A stretch of 64,000 nt of DNA from Candidatus Eisenbacteria bacterium (GTDB lineage: Bacteria > Eisenbacteria > RBG-16-71-46 > JAFGJU01): positions 6,323-70,322 of the forward strand of contig JAPLKG010000004.1 in NCBI GenBank assembly GCA_026388185.1. Reading direction: 5' to 3'. This document shows positions 35,855-45,559 of the stretch, one piece after another (the stretch's first letter is position 1; every line of letters begins with the position of its first letter). The position numbers and the translations under genes were made by a program. The notes below the pieces were generated by a model. It made no database searches. It had not been told where the DNA came from and worked only from the letters and a program-made list of their open reading frames with translations.

Positions 35855-37015
35855 ATGGTCGTGAAGAAAGAAGGGTCAACGCACCGTGGTGGGAGGCCGC
35901 TCCGCGGCGGGAAACCACTCCTGGAGCGCAGAAAATCGTTGCCCGTGAGAGTCGGCAACGTCATCGTTGGTGGGGGCGCCCCCATTGTTGTTGAATCAAT
36001 GACAAAGACGGACACGCGCGACGTTGCCGCAACGGTAAGACAGATTCGCGCGCTTGAGCGGGCAGGTTGCGAGCTCGTGAGGGTGGCGGTGCCCGACCGG
36101 AGAGCCGCGAGCAGTCTGGGGAAGATAGTGTCGCGCTCGAGAATACCAATAGTCGCAGATATTCATTTTGATCACAGGCTGGCGCTCATTTCGCTTGAGG
36201 AAGGCGTGGCGGGAATAAGATTGAATCCGGGCAATATCACGAATCGAAAACGAATCGAAGAAGTGGTCCGTTCCGCCGCTTCCAAGAGAGTCTCCATCAG
36301 GATTGGCGTGAATGCCGGCTCACTTCCGAGGAGGCTCATCGCCCGCCCCGGTGGTGACGCCGTCCACGAGGCCATGGTAGAGAGCGCCGTGGAGCACATC
36401 GGCATCTTGGAGGACGTTGGTTTCAGAAGCATCATTGTGTCGGTCAAATCGGCCGACGTTGCCACCACGATACTGGCTAACAGGGAACTGGCATCTCGTG
36501 TCGATTACCCTCTTCACATCGGTATCACGGAATCCGGCACAATGCTTAGAGGTTCCGTCGTCTCCGCGGCGGGGATCGCGATTCTTCTTTCGGAAGGTAT
36601 CGGCGATGCCGTGAGAGTGTCACTCGCGGCGAATCCCGGTAGGGAGGTCGAAGTCGCCTTTCACGTGTTGAAAGGCCTTGGGTTGCGGGCGGCGGGCCCA
36701 ACGGTGATATGCTGTCCAACTTGCGGTAGATGCGAGATAGACATACAGAAAATCGCGGCGGCGGTTGAGAGAAAAGTGAAGGGTCTCAAGCATCCGGTCA
36801 GGATTGCCGTGATGGGGTGTGCCGTCAACGGACCCGGCGAAGCGAGGGACGCCGACGTGGGTGTGGCAGGGGGAAAGGGTGAGGGGCTTCTTTTCAGGAG
36901 GGGAGTGATCGTGGGCAAGGTCAAAGAGAAGGGGGTCGTCGAGGCCCTCATTGCGCTCGTGAGGCTTTTTGTAGAGGAGGAAACGCCTGGCGGGACAAGG
37001 GGTTGGAATCAATGA
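35855..37015 (+). CDS. ispG: 4-hydroxy-3-methylbut-2-en-1-yl diphosphate synthase
   Basis: A 386-residue iron-sulfur enzyme of the MEP isoprenoid pathway. The TIM-barrel part contains VGNVIVGGGAPIVVESMTKTDT and IVADIHFDHRLAL, then GIRLNPGNI. The [4Fe-4S] ligands are in CCPTCGR and MGCAVNGPGEARDADVG. ATG directly follows the selB stop (TAGATG), so the two are translationally adjacent. ispD and ispF lie at 55-56 kb, consistent with a full MEP route. Confidence 0.95.
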   Translation: MVVKKEGSTHRGGRPLRGGKPLLERRKSLPVRVGNVIVGGGAPIVVESMTKTDTRDVAATVRQIRALERAGCELVRVAVPDRRAASSLGKIVSRSRIPIVADIHFDHRLALISLEEGVAGIRLNPGNITNRKRIEEVVRSAASKRVSIRIGVNAGSLPRRLIARPGGDAVHEAMVESAVEHIGILEDVGFRSIIVSVKSADVATTILANRELASRVDYPLHIGITESGTMLRGSVVSAAGIAILLSEGIGDAVRVSLAANPGREVEVAFHVLKGLGLRAAGPTVICCPTCGRCEIDIQKIAAAVERKVKGLKHPVRIAVMGCAVNGPGEARDADVGVAGGKGEGLLFRRGVIVGKVKEKGVVEALIALVRLFVEEETPGGTRGWNQ

Positions 37016-37338
37016 CACTAGCGTCAATAGTCAGCCTGTTGCCGAACTCATCATTTTAGGCGTTGCATCTCTTGGTTTCTGTTATCATCTGGATTGTGGA
37101 ACAGCAAAGTAGAAATAGGAAGCAGCTCATGGGTACCCTGGGAAGAGAGTTGGGTCTGATGATTCAGGGTAGTTTGGTGAAGATCAGGGCGCTGTGGCAA
37201 GCCGACTTGTGCGTGCGCACACGACCGCAGGCGTGGACACCGACGAAGTGCTCCTGCTGCAGGTATTCCAGGGAGTACTACGAACCGGCGAGTCTGGATT
37301 TATAGACGATCGTATGGTATTCTTTGCGGGGGTGCTTT
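37016..37338. other. Gene-free stretch before the surface-polysaccharide island
   Basis: About 320 bases with only unsupported short frames (one at 37063-37305 lacks a ribosome-binding site and any family resemblance). It should contain the end of the rho-ispG transcript and a promoter for the next genes, but I cannot place either with confidence. Confidence 0.35.
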
Positions 37339-38385
37339 TTGCAGGACACAAACTTCGATGTCTCAGGTCTTTCGTTAGTCTCAGCGCATTCCCTAGACGA
37401 GAAGCTGTTGCTCGACTTCTACGACAGGATGTACGGCGAACGAGGTCGTGCTCTTGCGCGCGTCTGGAAGTGGCTCAGTCGGCCCGGATTTCGCGATTGG
37501 GCTGGGCCTATAGTCGCCTTGCAGAACGGTCGGATAGTGGCGCACCTCGCGCTTGTGCCTTTCCGTCTTTCCTTTGATGGACAGCTTCGCGTTGTGATCC
37601 GGGGCGGTGATTTAGCTGTGTTACCGGAAATGCGAGGACAGGGCCTCGCGATTCGCCTCCTTAGGAAACGGATGGAGATCCCGACCTTGCACGTAGGGTG
37701 GCCGAACAAGAAAGCAATAGGCATATATTGGAAAACACAATGGAGTGAATCGCGAGATTCATATCTGCATTTCTATCTCTTGAGGCCGTTCGACCATCCG
37801 AGATTCATCGGTTCCATTTCCCCTGCGCTGCGCGGAATGCTTAATGCTCCGAGCAAACAGTTCTTAAGATTGCTCTATCGCCCGTACGCTTCCTCCGTCA
37901 AGGGCTTAAGCCCTGTGAACCCAACACTCGCTTCCGTGGCACGCTTGGTGACGAATTCCCCCGTCCCGAACGGGCTTCTGCAGTCGGTTCACGATGAAGA
38001 ATATCTGAGATGGCGGTTGATAGAATCGCCAGAGGCCTCCAGGTACAAGATCTTCAACGTCGGTGACCTTGCTATGGCGGTGAAACTGTGCGAGAAGCGT
38101 GGCCACAAGTACATCGACCTCCTGTGTGTGCCCTCCGGCTGCAGCGGGCGCGACACAAGACTTCTCATTTCAACACTCGCAATCTGGGGCATGAAAGAAG
38201 GCTACTCGTACCTTCGCTATTATACCAACAGCAGAAGCGTCACGGAGTACTTGCGCCGGTCACTGTGGGGCATAGTGAAGCGTAGCGATTTTGTATTTCA
38301 CTCTCCTGACCGAAGTCTCGCGGAGAAGCTGAGGAAGTCGCAATGGCATCTAGAGCTCATAGAAGGTGACTTCGAGGAGTTCTGA
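37339..38385 (+). CDS. GNAT-family acyltransferase-like protein
   Basis: About 348 residues with the GNAT core near the N-terminus: GPIVALQNGRIVAHLALVPF then GGDLAVLPEMRGQGLAIRLL, the last being the acetyl-CoA-binding R/Q-x-x-G-x-G/A loop. A second, diverged half (about 200-340) could be another GNAT-like fold, as in Fem-type proteins. TTG at 37339 has GGGGGTG about 6 bases upstream; TTG at 37324 is possible. The next gene starts two bases after its stop and encodes a polysaccharide deacetylase, so a role in modifying surface sugars is likely, the acceptor being unknown. Confidence 0.75.
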   Translation: MQDTNFDVSGLSLVSAHSLDEKLLLDFYDRMYGERGRALARVWKWLSRPGFRDWAGPIVALQNGRIVAHLALVPFRLSFDGQLRVVIRGGDLAVLPEMRGQGLAIRLLRKRMEIPTLHVGWPNKKAIGIYWKTQWSESRDSYLHFYLLRPFDHPRFIGSISPALRGMLNAPSKQFLRLLYRPYASSVKGLSPVNPTLASVARLVTNSPVPNGLLQSVHDEEYLRWRLIESPEASRYKIFNVGDLAMAVKLCEKRGHKYIDLLCVPSGCSGRDTRLLISTLAIWGMKEGYSYLRYYTNSRSVTEYLRRSLWGIVKRSDFVFHSPDRSLAEKLRKSQWHLELIEGDFEEF

Positions 38386-38387
38386 AC

Positions 38388-39380
38388 TTGCATCCACTGA
38401 GTCTATTTGCCTCAACCAACCTGATACTTCTCTTCCACGCAGTGCCTTCAAAGGACTGGTTTGCCGACACTCTTCGCCGCGTCAGGCAGTTCTACAACTT
38501 CGTATCTGCTGAGGACATCGAGTTGTATTACTACGGTGGAGGGATCCTTGGCAACTCGTGTCACGTCACCTTTGACGACGGCAAGCGCACTGTCTACGAG
38601 AATGCGTTGCCAGTACTCAAGGACATGAACATCCCTGCGACAGTGTTTGTCTCACCGAGGGTCGTTACCGAGGGTCGAAACTACTGGTTTCAGGAACTAA
38701 GGATAATCAGATCCATCATAGGAGATGCGGAAGTCAAGGAGGCGATATGTGACTCGATAGGGTGCAGTCTCGCGGATATTCAGAAGTACCGTGTTCTTTC
38801 GATACTGAAGTGCATGAAGCTCGCTGATATAGCGAGCACGATCGACTCTCTCAAGGCAAGGCATGACATTAGGATTAAGGAACGGTTCAACATCAGCGTG
38901 GCCGAACTGCATGAGATGATTGATTCGGGCGTGTTTGCAGTCGGCGGCCACACGATGAACCACGCCATATTGAGCAACGAAAGCGAGGAAACCGCGGAGA
39001 AGGAGATACGCGAATCCCTCGAAGGACTCTCTCGAATGACCTCCTCGCGCACCAGGTACTTCTCTTACCCCAATGGTTCGAAGCTGGACTATGGAGAGAG
39101 AGAAATTGCTATTCTCGGACGCAATGATATCAAGCTTACCTTCGCGTACAACACGGAATTCTTTGGCAAGAAGAGCAATCCGATGTCCCTACCCCGAGCA
39201 GCGTTCGCAATATCAGGCAGCGGCGAGAACCCCGCGATAGTGCCCAAGATCTTGCTTGTGCCGATCTGGGAAGGAGTCCGGAGTCTTGTGAGACTTGGTC
39301 GGACCGAGGAACGGGAGAGGACTGAAATCAGAAGACATCTCCTGCTGCCCAGACACGGCTCGTCCTCTCACAGTGAATGA
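38388..39380 (+). CDS. Polysaccharide deacetylase family protein
   Basis: A 330-residue NodB-type (carbohydrate esterase 4) protein. VTFDDG carries the metal-binding and catalytic aspartates, GGHTMNH the HxxxxH ligands, and FSYPNGS the third conserved motif. No signal peptide is evident, which fits a cytoplasmic or membrane-facing role in sugar modification. TTG start at 38388 with GAGGAG 9 bases upstream. Family members remove N- or O-acetyl groups from polysaccharide or lipid-linked sugars. Pairs with the preceding GNAT-like gene, an acyl group adder beside an acyl group remover. Confidence 0.85.
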   Translation: MHPLSLFASTNLILLFHAVPSKDWFADTLRRVRQFYNFVSAEDIELYYYGGGILGNSCHVTFDDGKRTVYENALPVLKDMNIPATVFVSPRVVTEGRNYWFQELRIIRSIIGDAEVKEAICDSIGCSLADIQKYRVLSILKCMKLADIASTIDSLKARHDIRIKERFNISVAELHEMIDSGVFAVGGHTMNHAILSNESEETAEKEIRESLEGLSRMTSSRTRYFSYPNGSKLDYGEREIAILGRNDIKLTFAYNTEFFGKKSNPMSLPRAAFAISGSGENPAIVPKILLVPIWEGVRSLVRLGRTEERERTEIRRHLLLPRHGSSSHSE

Positions 39381-39710
39381 TAGTTAGATGAGGATACACC
39401 CAGCTTGTTTCTGCTCAAGCCCCCGATTTCCCCACAATACCGTACACAATTCCATCCTGATTTGGTGTTGCTTCTTGGCCAAAGACGTGATATCATTATG
39501 TTGGTTTGGGGTCGGTACGTGTTGACGGCGGATAGTATTATTAATTAGTTCACTCACGACGCCGGCGGAAAAACCAGAAGGTCGCCCACGACGGGTGATT
39601 CTGTATACTTTTCTTGACCGCATTCTGATGCGAAGACGATTTTTGTTACTCTGCCTGGGTAACAACAGCGTAAGGCGACGTTGACGGTGGCAGGTCTCCG
39701 GAGGTTCATG
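39381..39710. other. Gene-free stretch with a stem-loop before the large secreted protein
   Basis: About 330 bases of lower GC than the surroundings. TTGTTAC (39643-39649) and GTAACAA (39659-39665) form a 7-bp stem with a 9-base loop about 45 bases before the start of the next gene. I compared the stretch with cyclic-di-GMP and other riboswitch consensus shapes and saw no match. A promoter is expected but not clear. Confidence 0.4.
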
Positions 39711-42700
39711 ATGCGTCTTTCAAGCGCGCGTGGCAGGCGTACGCCTGTGTTCTCGCGGCTGGCGAGACTTCTCTCTCCTCTCGTTTCCCCTCTTGTCTTG
39801 TCCTGGATTTCCCTCCTCCTGCTCATCCTTGTCGCCTCTCAGCCAAGGGAGGTCAGGGCAGATAGCGCGACCTGGTGGAACTACTCGTATGGGTACCGAC
39901 AGCAGCTGACTATTTCCAACAATAGTACCTCTGTCCTGCCGGCCGGCTATTCGGTTTCTTTGTCTTTGGATCATTTCTCGCTGGTCGAAGCAGGCAAGTC
40001 CTTGGCCAATGGTAACGATGTCAGAATAGTCTATTGGAATGGCTCAACTCATACGGAGCTGGACCGAGTCAATGAGCTAGGCTGGAACACGGCAGGAACC
40101 AATGCTCAAATCTGGTTCAGGATCCAGGCCGACATTGTGGGAAGTGGCACGGATGACGGCTATTTTCTCTACTACGGGAACAGAGATGCAGGTGCGCCGC
40201 CAGCGGACAGGAAAAACGTCTACGAGTTCTTTGACAATTTCTCAGACTATGACACAAGACAATACGACACCTCGGTGCCCGGAACCACCGACGTGATAGG
40301 AAACGGAGACGAACAGGCTTGGAAGGTTCAGTCAGGGACCTGGAACATCGAGAACGATGCGCAAGCTGACGGGACAACGGGCAAAGTCCTCAGTAGCGAT
40401 TGTGTCTCCGGGCTTTACGACTACGCTTACGTGCTGAACAAAAACTACGACAACGTCCTGGTCGAAGTGAAGATGAGAACTAAGAGTGGGGAGAATGGCG
40501 GGTATTGGCCCTTCGGCGCCCGTCTTGATACGTTGACTGGAGCCAACTACACCGCTTGGAGCTATGCCACTTACAGCAAGATGTTCCGGTACTCAAGTTG
40601 GTCGTCACCCACCGCTTTGGTTACGGGTACGACACGGTCGGGTATGAGCAACAATTGGCACACTCTTAGATTCACGCTGGACGGGACAAAACTCAATCTG
40701 TACTTCGATGGCGTCAGCTACGGCTGTTATGTGGAGGACGCGACTTTAACTTCGGGCACCATCTTTGCCGTGGGGTCTGCCAGCCGGAAGATGCACTTCG
40801 ACGACTTCAAGGTGAGGAAATACGTGACCGACGAGCCAAGCGTTTTGGCCGCCGCGGAAGAGGAGGGCTTGGCAAGACCGATAGTCTCCTTGAACAAGAA
40901 ATGGCGCCTGAAGGGCGATCTTCACACACCCACCGATCAATACGTCAGTTTCAGTGTCAGCTTCCCCGAAGGTGAAGGAATGACAGAGGCGCAGGGAAGC
41001 TACGAAATTCTCGAAGCAGACCTGAGCGGCGCACTCTCACGCACCGGTCCAACGAGCTGGGAAGGCCAGGCAGACATTTCGGGTCTGGAGACGGGGACTT
41101 TTCATCTGGTGGTCACAATAGGCGACGCGACCCAACAATCCAGCTCGGACCCGGCCGTTTTTCGTATCTCCTATCCCTTCTACCACGTCTGGACGATTGA
41201 CTGGGAAGGGGGATACGTGCCCACGTTTCCCTATCTGGACAGCCTGGCTGCGCTGGCGGACGAGCACGAGATGCCTGTGTGTCAGTTTTTCAATCCGCGC
41301 ATCTATGTGTATCCATATCTGGCTGAGTGGCAGAGGGCTCAGATGACGCAGTGGGTCTTGCAGAGGGCGCAGACCAGGGGAGACGAGATCGGCCTCCACC
41401 TGCACATGTACGCCGACTACGTGGAAGCCGTGGGCATCACACCGATCATGTCTCCTCACTGGGCTAATCATTCTGACGGGTACGACGTTCCTTTCGCCGC
41501 CTACGATTACGAGCAAAGCCTTGCTCTTCTTGACTTGGCTGTGTCGCTGTTTCAGGCAAAGGGTCTTGGTACGCCTTCGTCTTTCAGAGCCGGCGGCTGG
41601 TTTGCCGACGAAGAGAATCTGCAGGCGCTCTGCGAGCGGGAGTTCCTCATAGATGCCTCCGGGTGTATTTCCAGTACGACGGGCAGCCTTCCCAATTTAT
41701 GGAGCCTTGGCGTCACGTCCCAGCCGTACCATCCCTGCCCGGAAGACAAGAACACGTCAAGCTGCCAGCCGGAAGACGCTAATCTTGTGCTCTTGGAGAC
41801 ACCGAACAATCTCGGCGTAACTAGCGGCACAGTGGACCGAAGACCGTACTTTAACGCGAATTATTCCGGCGCCCCTCTTGCCTCCGTGCGCGTCGGAGTG
41901 CTCCTCAGTCACGCCACGTCAGCCACCGGGGCCGAGGGGGCGATGATCGAGCAGTACTTCGCTCATGTTGATAGCTTCCTCTACGCCGCCGACAAGGGCG
42001 CCGTAGTATATGTCACACTAGCCGACGTGAGGGAGGCGCTTTCGGTTTTGCCTCTCGAGCCGCCAGATTTCCTGGGGCCGCCGGATCTTGTCTCGGGCGA
42101 ACTCATCCAGCAGATCGGCGAGTCGTTCACTTTTCGGATTTACGAACCTGACTCTCTCGAGTTGGTGAAGTATCGAATCCAGATATCGCAGGCTCCCGAC
42201 TATGACTACGACACTGGCATGGTTGTGGATTACGTGAGCGGACTCGACCCGCAAGGGACCTTCGGCTTTGCAGTGGGCCAGTCCGAGTCGACCGGCACCT
42301 ATCATCGCGGGGCCGAGTGGCAGAGTCTCTCCCCTGGGTCTTACTATTGGAGAGTGATGGCGATTGATTCCGAAGGACACTACTCGCGGTGGAGTCTGGC
42401 CCGCGATGGCAACGTGGCATTCATGATCGAACAGCCGGAAGGTGTTGAAGGCGGACAGAATGCAAGCCCGGTTCCACTCGCTGTCAGTTTCTGTAACCCA
42501 TCCGGACCGAGTGTATTCTTGAAAGCCCAAGTTCCCGTCGCGGGTAAAGCAACCTTGAGAATTTTCAACTGCTCGGGCAGACTAGTACGCACGCTGCCTC
42601 TGGACGGCCTTTCTGCCGGTGCGTCCGGTCACTACTGGGATGGGAAGAACTCCGAAGGGCTGTCGGTCTCGTCGGGCGTTTATCTCGTTGAACTGAGTCA

Positions 42701-42743
42701 GAGCGGACGGGCGGTGACCAAGAAGCTCGTGCTGGTGAAGTAA
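39711..42743 (+). CDS. Large secreted multidomain protein: DUF2341, deacetylase-like domain, FlgD-like C-terminus
   Basis: A 1010-residue protein with an N-terminal hydrophobic signal segment (about 20-45). Next comes a DUF2341 domain (WWNYSYGYRQQLTISN ... FLYYGN, ~50-165), a beta-sandwich LamG-like region (~175-370), a further beta domain, and an alpha/beta region (~490-760) with WTIDWEGGYVPTFPYLD and EIGLHLHMYADYVE that resembles polysaccharide-deacetylase metal motifs. A fibronectin-like stretch and a C-terminal ~85-residue FlgD Ig-like module follow (ATLRIFNCSGRLVRTL, HYWDGKNSEG, SSGVYLVEL, ending KKLVLVK), the type often acting as a sorting signal in FCB bacteria. GGAGG lies 6 bases before ATG 39711 (ATG 39708 also possible). 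It is probably a cell-surface carbohydrate-active or binding protein. Confidence 0.8.
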   Translation: MRLSSARGRRTPVFSRLARLLSPLVSPLVLSWISLLLLILVASQPREVRADSATWWNYSYGYRQQLTISNNSTSVLPAGYSVSLSLDHFSLVEAGKSLANGNDVRIVYWNGSTHTELDRVNELGWNTAGTNAQIWFRIQADIVGSGTDDGYFLYYGNRDAGAPPADRKNVYEFFDNFSDYDTRQYDTSVPGTTDVIGNGDEQAWKVQSGTWNIENDAQADGTTGKVLSSDCVSGLYDYAYVLNKNYDNVLVEVKMRTKSGENGGYWPFGARLDTLTGANYTAWSYATYSKMFRYSSWSSPTALVTGTTRSGMSNNWHTLRFTLDGTKLNLYFDGVSYGCYVEDATLTSGTIFAVGSASRKMHFDDFKVRKYVTDEPSVLAAAEEEGLARPIVSLNKKWRLKGDLHTPTDQYVSFSVSFPEGEGMTEAQGSYEILEADLSGALSRTGPTSWEGQADISGLETGTFHLVVTIGDATQQSSSDPAVFRISYPFYHVWTIDWEGGYVPTFPYLDSLAALADEHEMPVCQFFNPRIYVYPYLAEWQRAQMTQWVLQRAQTRGDEIGLHLHMYADYVEAVGITPIMSPHWANHSDGYDVPFAAYDYEQSLALLDLAVSLFQAKGLGTPSSFRAGGWFADEENLQALCEREFLIDASGCISSTTGSLPNLWSLGVTSQPYHPCPEDKNTSSCQPEDANLVLLETPNNLGVTSGTVDRRPYFNANYSGAPLASVRVGVLLSHATSATGAEGAMIEQYFAHVDSFLYAADKGAVVYVTLADVREALSVLPLEPPDFLGPPDLVSGELIQQIGESFTFRIYEPDSLELVKYRIQISQAPDYDYDTGMVVDYVSGLDPQGTFGFAVGQSESTGTYHRGAEWQSLSPGSYYWRVMAIDSEGHYSRWSLARDGNVAFMIEQPEGVEGGQNASPVPLAVSFCNPSGPSVFLKAQVPVAGKATLRIFNCSGRLVRTLPLDGLSAGASGHYWDGKNSEGLSVSSGVYLVELSQSGRAVTKKLVLVK

Positions 42744-42791
42744 AGGTTTCTGCGTCGATCCCGACTGCGGGTCGGTTCCAATGAATAAACC

Positions 42792-43637
42792 ATGCCTGTG
42801 AAGGTGCCGCGAGACGAGAAAAGAACACCCGAGCAACTCCGAGAGCATTATGTAATAGAGAAGGAGTTGGCACGTAGGCTGCGCAGCGCCGCGAAAGAGG
42901 AGAGGAAGCATCTATATACCGCGCTCTACGATGAGCTCTATCGGCGCGTGCCGCTGCATCCTCAGTTGACTCAGAAAGCTGACGCCCAGTCTCGGCTCCA
43001 GGCAGTATCGACACAGATGAGGCTGCTTGGACGTTACCTGCACCCCGATTCCATATTCCTTGAAATCGGAGCCGGCGACTGCAGTTTGTCGCGCGAAGTG
43101 TCCAGGCGTGTGCGCAAAGCCTATGCAGTTGACGTCTCAGAAGAAATCACCAAGGGCGAGAGCTTTCCCCAGAACTTCGAGCTGATCATATCCGACGGTT
43201 CCTCGATTCCTGTCCCCCGGGGTAGCGCGACTCTCGCTTACAGTCGCAGGCTGATGGAGCACTTGCATCCGGATGACGCCGTCGATCAACTCAAGAACGT
43301 TTACGTGGCGCTGGCTGAGGGAGGGAAGTACATCTGTATAACGCCCAATTCGCTCTCGGGCCCGTACGATATTTCAAGGTATTTCGATGAAGTGGCGACA
43401 GGATTTCACCTCAAGGAATATACTTTCACCGAACTCGACGAGCTCTTCCGGAAGGTTGGATTCTCCAGGATAGACGCCTATGCCGGAGGGCAGGGCACGT
43501 ACGTCAGGATCCCGCCATCCGTGATTCTGCGGTGCGAGAGGATTCTTCGGAGGTTGCCGCCTTCACTGCGAAGAACGATAGCCAGTACGCTGCCTCTGAG
43601 GGCCTTGCTCGGTATAACAATGGTCGGCACGAAATAG
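42792..43637 (+). CDS. Class I SAM-dependent methyltransferase
   Basis: A 281-residue enzyme. The SAM-binding motif I is FLEIGAGDCSLSREVSRRV, with AVDVSEE as motif II and a diverged motif IV around LAYSRRLMEHLHPDDA, as in Methyltransf_11 proteins. The N-terminal ~85 residues are helical and charged. A C-terminal part with basic residues (RCERILRRLPPSLRRTI) may contact membrane or sugar. Its position directly behind the secreted protein and near a deacetylase suggests polysaccharide or lipid methylation; substrate unknown. Confidence 0.82.
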   Translation: MPVKVPRDEKRTPEQLREHYVIEKELARRLRSAAKEERKHLYTALYDELYRRVPLHPQLTQKADAQSRLQAVSTQMRLLGRYLHPDSIFLEIGAGDCSLSREVSRRVRKAYAVDVSEEITKGESFPQNFELIISDGSSIPVPRGSATLAYSRRLMEHLHPDDAVDQLKNVYVALAEGGKYICITPNSLSGPYDISRYFDEVATGFHLKEYTFTELDELFRKVGFSRIDAYAGGQGTYVRIPPSVILRCERILRRLPPSLRRTIASTLPLRALLGITMVGTK

Positions 43638-43690
43638 TGCGTGGGCAGGTGAGCAAGGCTTGTCGGGAAAGGTCCGGGAGTGTTGAGCCA

Positions 43691-45559
43691 TCAGGGTGGG
43701 GTCGATTTCGGTTTTCGCGGCGTGACCATCAGAAACCTCTCGCGAGCACAAGTGGCGAGGCCCGGGCGCGCGCCTCTTGGCTTGTGCACATATTTCTTCT
43801 CGGTGTAGATGACCGGCACACCCGAGGAGGTCCTTCCCTTGCTGAAATAGGCCGCAACGGAGGCGGCCTCTTCTATTGCCCTGCGCGACGGCGCGGACTT
43901 TCCCTTCTTCTTCAGCACCACGTGCGAACCCGGCATGGCCGATGCGTGAAACCAGAGGTCTTCGGGCTTTGCCAGATGGTGGGTGACGTAGTCGTTTTCC
44001 TTGTTGTTCCTTCCAACAATTATGGTCATGCCGTCTGAAGTCTCGAAGGTGCGAGGGTTGAACGTGGCCCCGGATTTCACCTCGGCTCCGGGTTTTCGCG
44101 CAGCCGTTGAACCGCGCACTCGCCCGGAGAGTCGGTCCAATTCGCGAGAGACTCTTTCGGACTCCTCTGCGTCAACCTGTTCGGGAATGTCTTCGCTGAA
44201 TTCCTCAATTACCTGGAGCGAGCGCTCCACGGAGGCAGCTCTCTTCTTCAAGAGAGCGAGCGCCCTCTCTGCCTTTCTGGCCTTCTTGAAGTACCGCTCG
44301 GCGTTATCCGTGAGAGAAAGCGCGGGGTCGAGCTTGACCTTGACCAGAGACTGTCCGTCCACGTGAATGTCCTTGAGTTCGACAAGAGTGCTCCCTCGTC
44401 TCAAGGTTCCAAGATTGGCAAGGATCAGTTCTCCCGTCCTTCTGAACTCGTGAGCTTGCTCGGCTGACGAGAGATCTTCCAGAAGTGAGGCCCTCAGCCT
44501 GCCCAGTTTGTCTGAGAGAGCTGCTGCATGCTCCTTGAGTCGCGCGGCAGAAAGGCCCCTGTACCAGCGGCACAGCCCGAAGAACGAGAAACGCACGGCC
44601 TCCGACGCCGCCGGAAAGCACTTGAGAACACTTGTGGCTGCCGGCGTTGTGTCAGTGCTCCCCGGTTCTGTCTCTGTGAGCGAGGGTCTTGTCTTGACAT
44701 ACACGGGCAGCAACGAAGGGGGTTCAATCAGGCCTGACGCGGCAATCTTGCCTGAGCGCCGAGAATGTTCGTCCGGCCGAGCAGCGGTTTCCATGACCGC
44801 GGGGCAGAAATGCCTGTCTGGTTCGGCAAGAGCTTCCCCGAGCCCTTTACGTAAGTCTTCCGGCGTGAGGCGTCCGCATGAATGAAGATATTCGATGACA
44901 CCCTCGGCAGCGTGCGGACTAAGCCCCTTGAGTCGCCGCGAAAGGGCGAGACACAACTCTCTGCGGCCCGCCTCCGAATCAGCTCCTTCCATCAGTGTGT
45001 GCAGGGCGTTGAGTGAGAGTTCTCCAATGCTAAGTTTGTGTTCTTGCGAAGGAGGCGCGTACTTCTCTCCGGGCCGTAGAAGAATGCCGGCCGAAGACGT
45101 TGTCCCCTCGCGGCTACAGGCTTCTATCGCATTTCCATCACTCCTTACAAGAACTGCGCTGGGCCTTCGGCCGAAAAGTTCAAGCCAGAGCGAGAAGAGG
45201 GGCCGGTCCTTGTTTGAAGCCGCGGCAAACTCTATCTTCACCACTCTGTCTGCGTCGTGTTGCTCCAGGGCGTGGAGAACGGTTCCGCGCAGTCTCTCCG
45301 ACGCCGACTGGACGAAGCCCTCGGGCAGAGTCTCGGCGGGCGTACTCAATACGAGTCCGAGTGCCGGCGCCTCGAGGGAAAACAGTGCGGGAAAGCGCGA
45401 GGCGAGACAAATCACCAGCAACGAAGAGGTGTCGTGCCCCTTCTTTTCTAGCTCGACGGCGAAACTCATGGGCGCCAGACCGGTGACGGCCTTCACGGTC
45501 GAGCCCAACAATTCGTTCGAGAGTTCCTTCACGAGCAAGGCCAGGATCAGGTTTTCCAT
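43691..45559 (-). CDS. rqcH: Rqc2-homologue RqcH (NFACT protein, ribosome quality control)
   Basis: A 622-residue protein with NFACT-N domain, a middle coiled coil (about 355-505) and the NFACT-R domain containing FETSDGMTIIVGRNNKENDY and DLWFHASAMPGSHVVLK. RqcH binds obstructed 50S subunits and adds C-terminal alanine tails. The functionally required Asp-Arg pair is present in DADRVVKIEF (104-105). ATG at 45559 is chosen since the product then begins with the domain; a longer frame to 45646 lacks support. The middle carries a ~60-residue insertion rich in Pro, Ser and Thr. It is transcribed opposite to both neighbours. Confidence 0.9.
   Translation of the reverse strand: MENLILALLVKELSNELLGSTVKAVTGLAPMSFAVELEKKGHDTSSLLVICLASRFPALFSLEAPALGLVLSTPAETLPEGFVQSASERLRGTVLHALEQHDADRVVKIEFAAASNKDRPLFSLWLELFGRRPSAVLVRSDGNAIEACSREGTTSSAGILLRPGEKYAPPSQEHKLSIGELSLNALHTLMEGADSEAGRRELCLALSRRLKGLSPHAAEGVIEYLHSCGRLTPEDLRKGLGEALAEPDRHFCPAVMETAARPDEHSRRSGKIAASGLIEPPSLLPVYVKTRPSLTETEPGSTDTTPAATSVLKCFPAASEAVRFSFFGLCRWYRGLSAARLKEHAAALSDKLGRLRASLLEDLSSAEQAHEFRRTGELILANLGTLRRGSTLVELKDIHVDGQSLVKVKLDPALSLTDNAERYFKKARKAERALALLKKRAASVERSLQVIEEFSEDIPEQVDAEESERVSRELDRLSGRVRGSTAARKPGAEVKSGATFNPRTFETSDGMTIIVGRNNKENDYVTHHLAKPEDLWFHASAMPGSHVVLKKKGKSAPSRRAIEEAASVAAYFSKGRTSSGVPVIYTEKKYVHKPRGARPGLATCARERFLMVTPRKPKSTPP

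Noticed and set aside
36720-36850. Cysteine-rich segment of ispG as a possible selenocysteine site
   Set aside because: The codons are ordinary Cys codons of the iron-sulfur site and no in-frame UGA is present.
37063-37305. 80-residue frame before the GNAT-like gene
   Set aside because: No ribosome-binding site, odd Trp/Arg/Cys-rich composition and competing frames.
39381-39710. Possible riboswitch ahead of the large secreted protein
   Set aside because: Only one 7-bp stem is evident and no conserved core of a known riboswitch class is seen.
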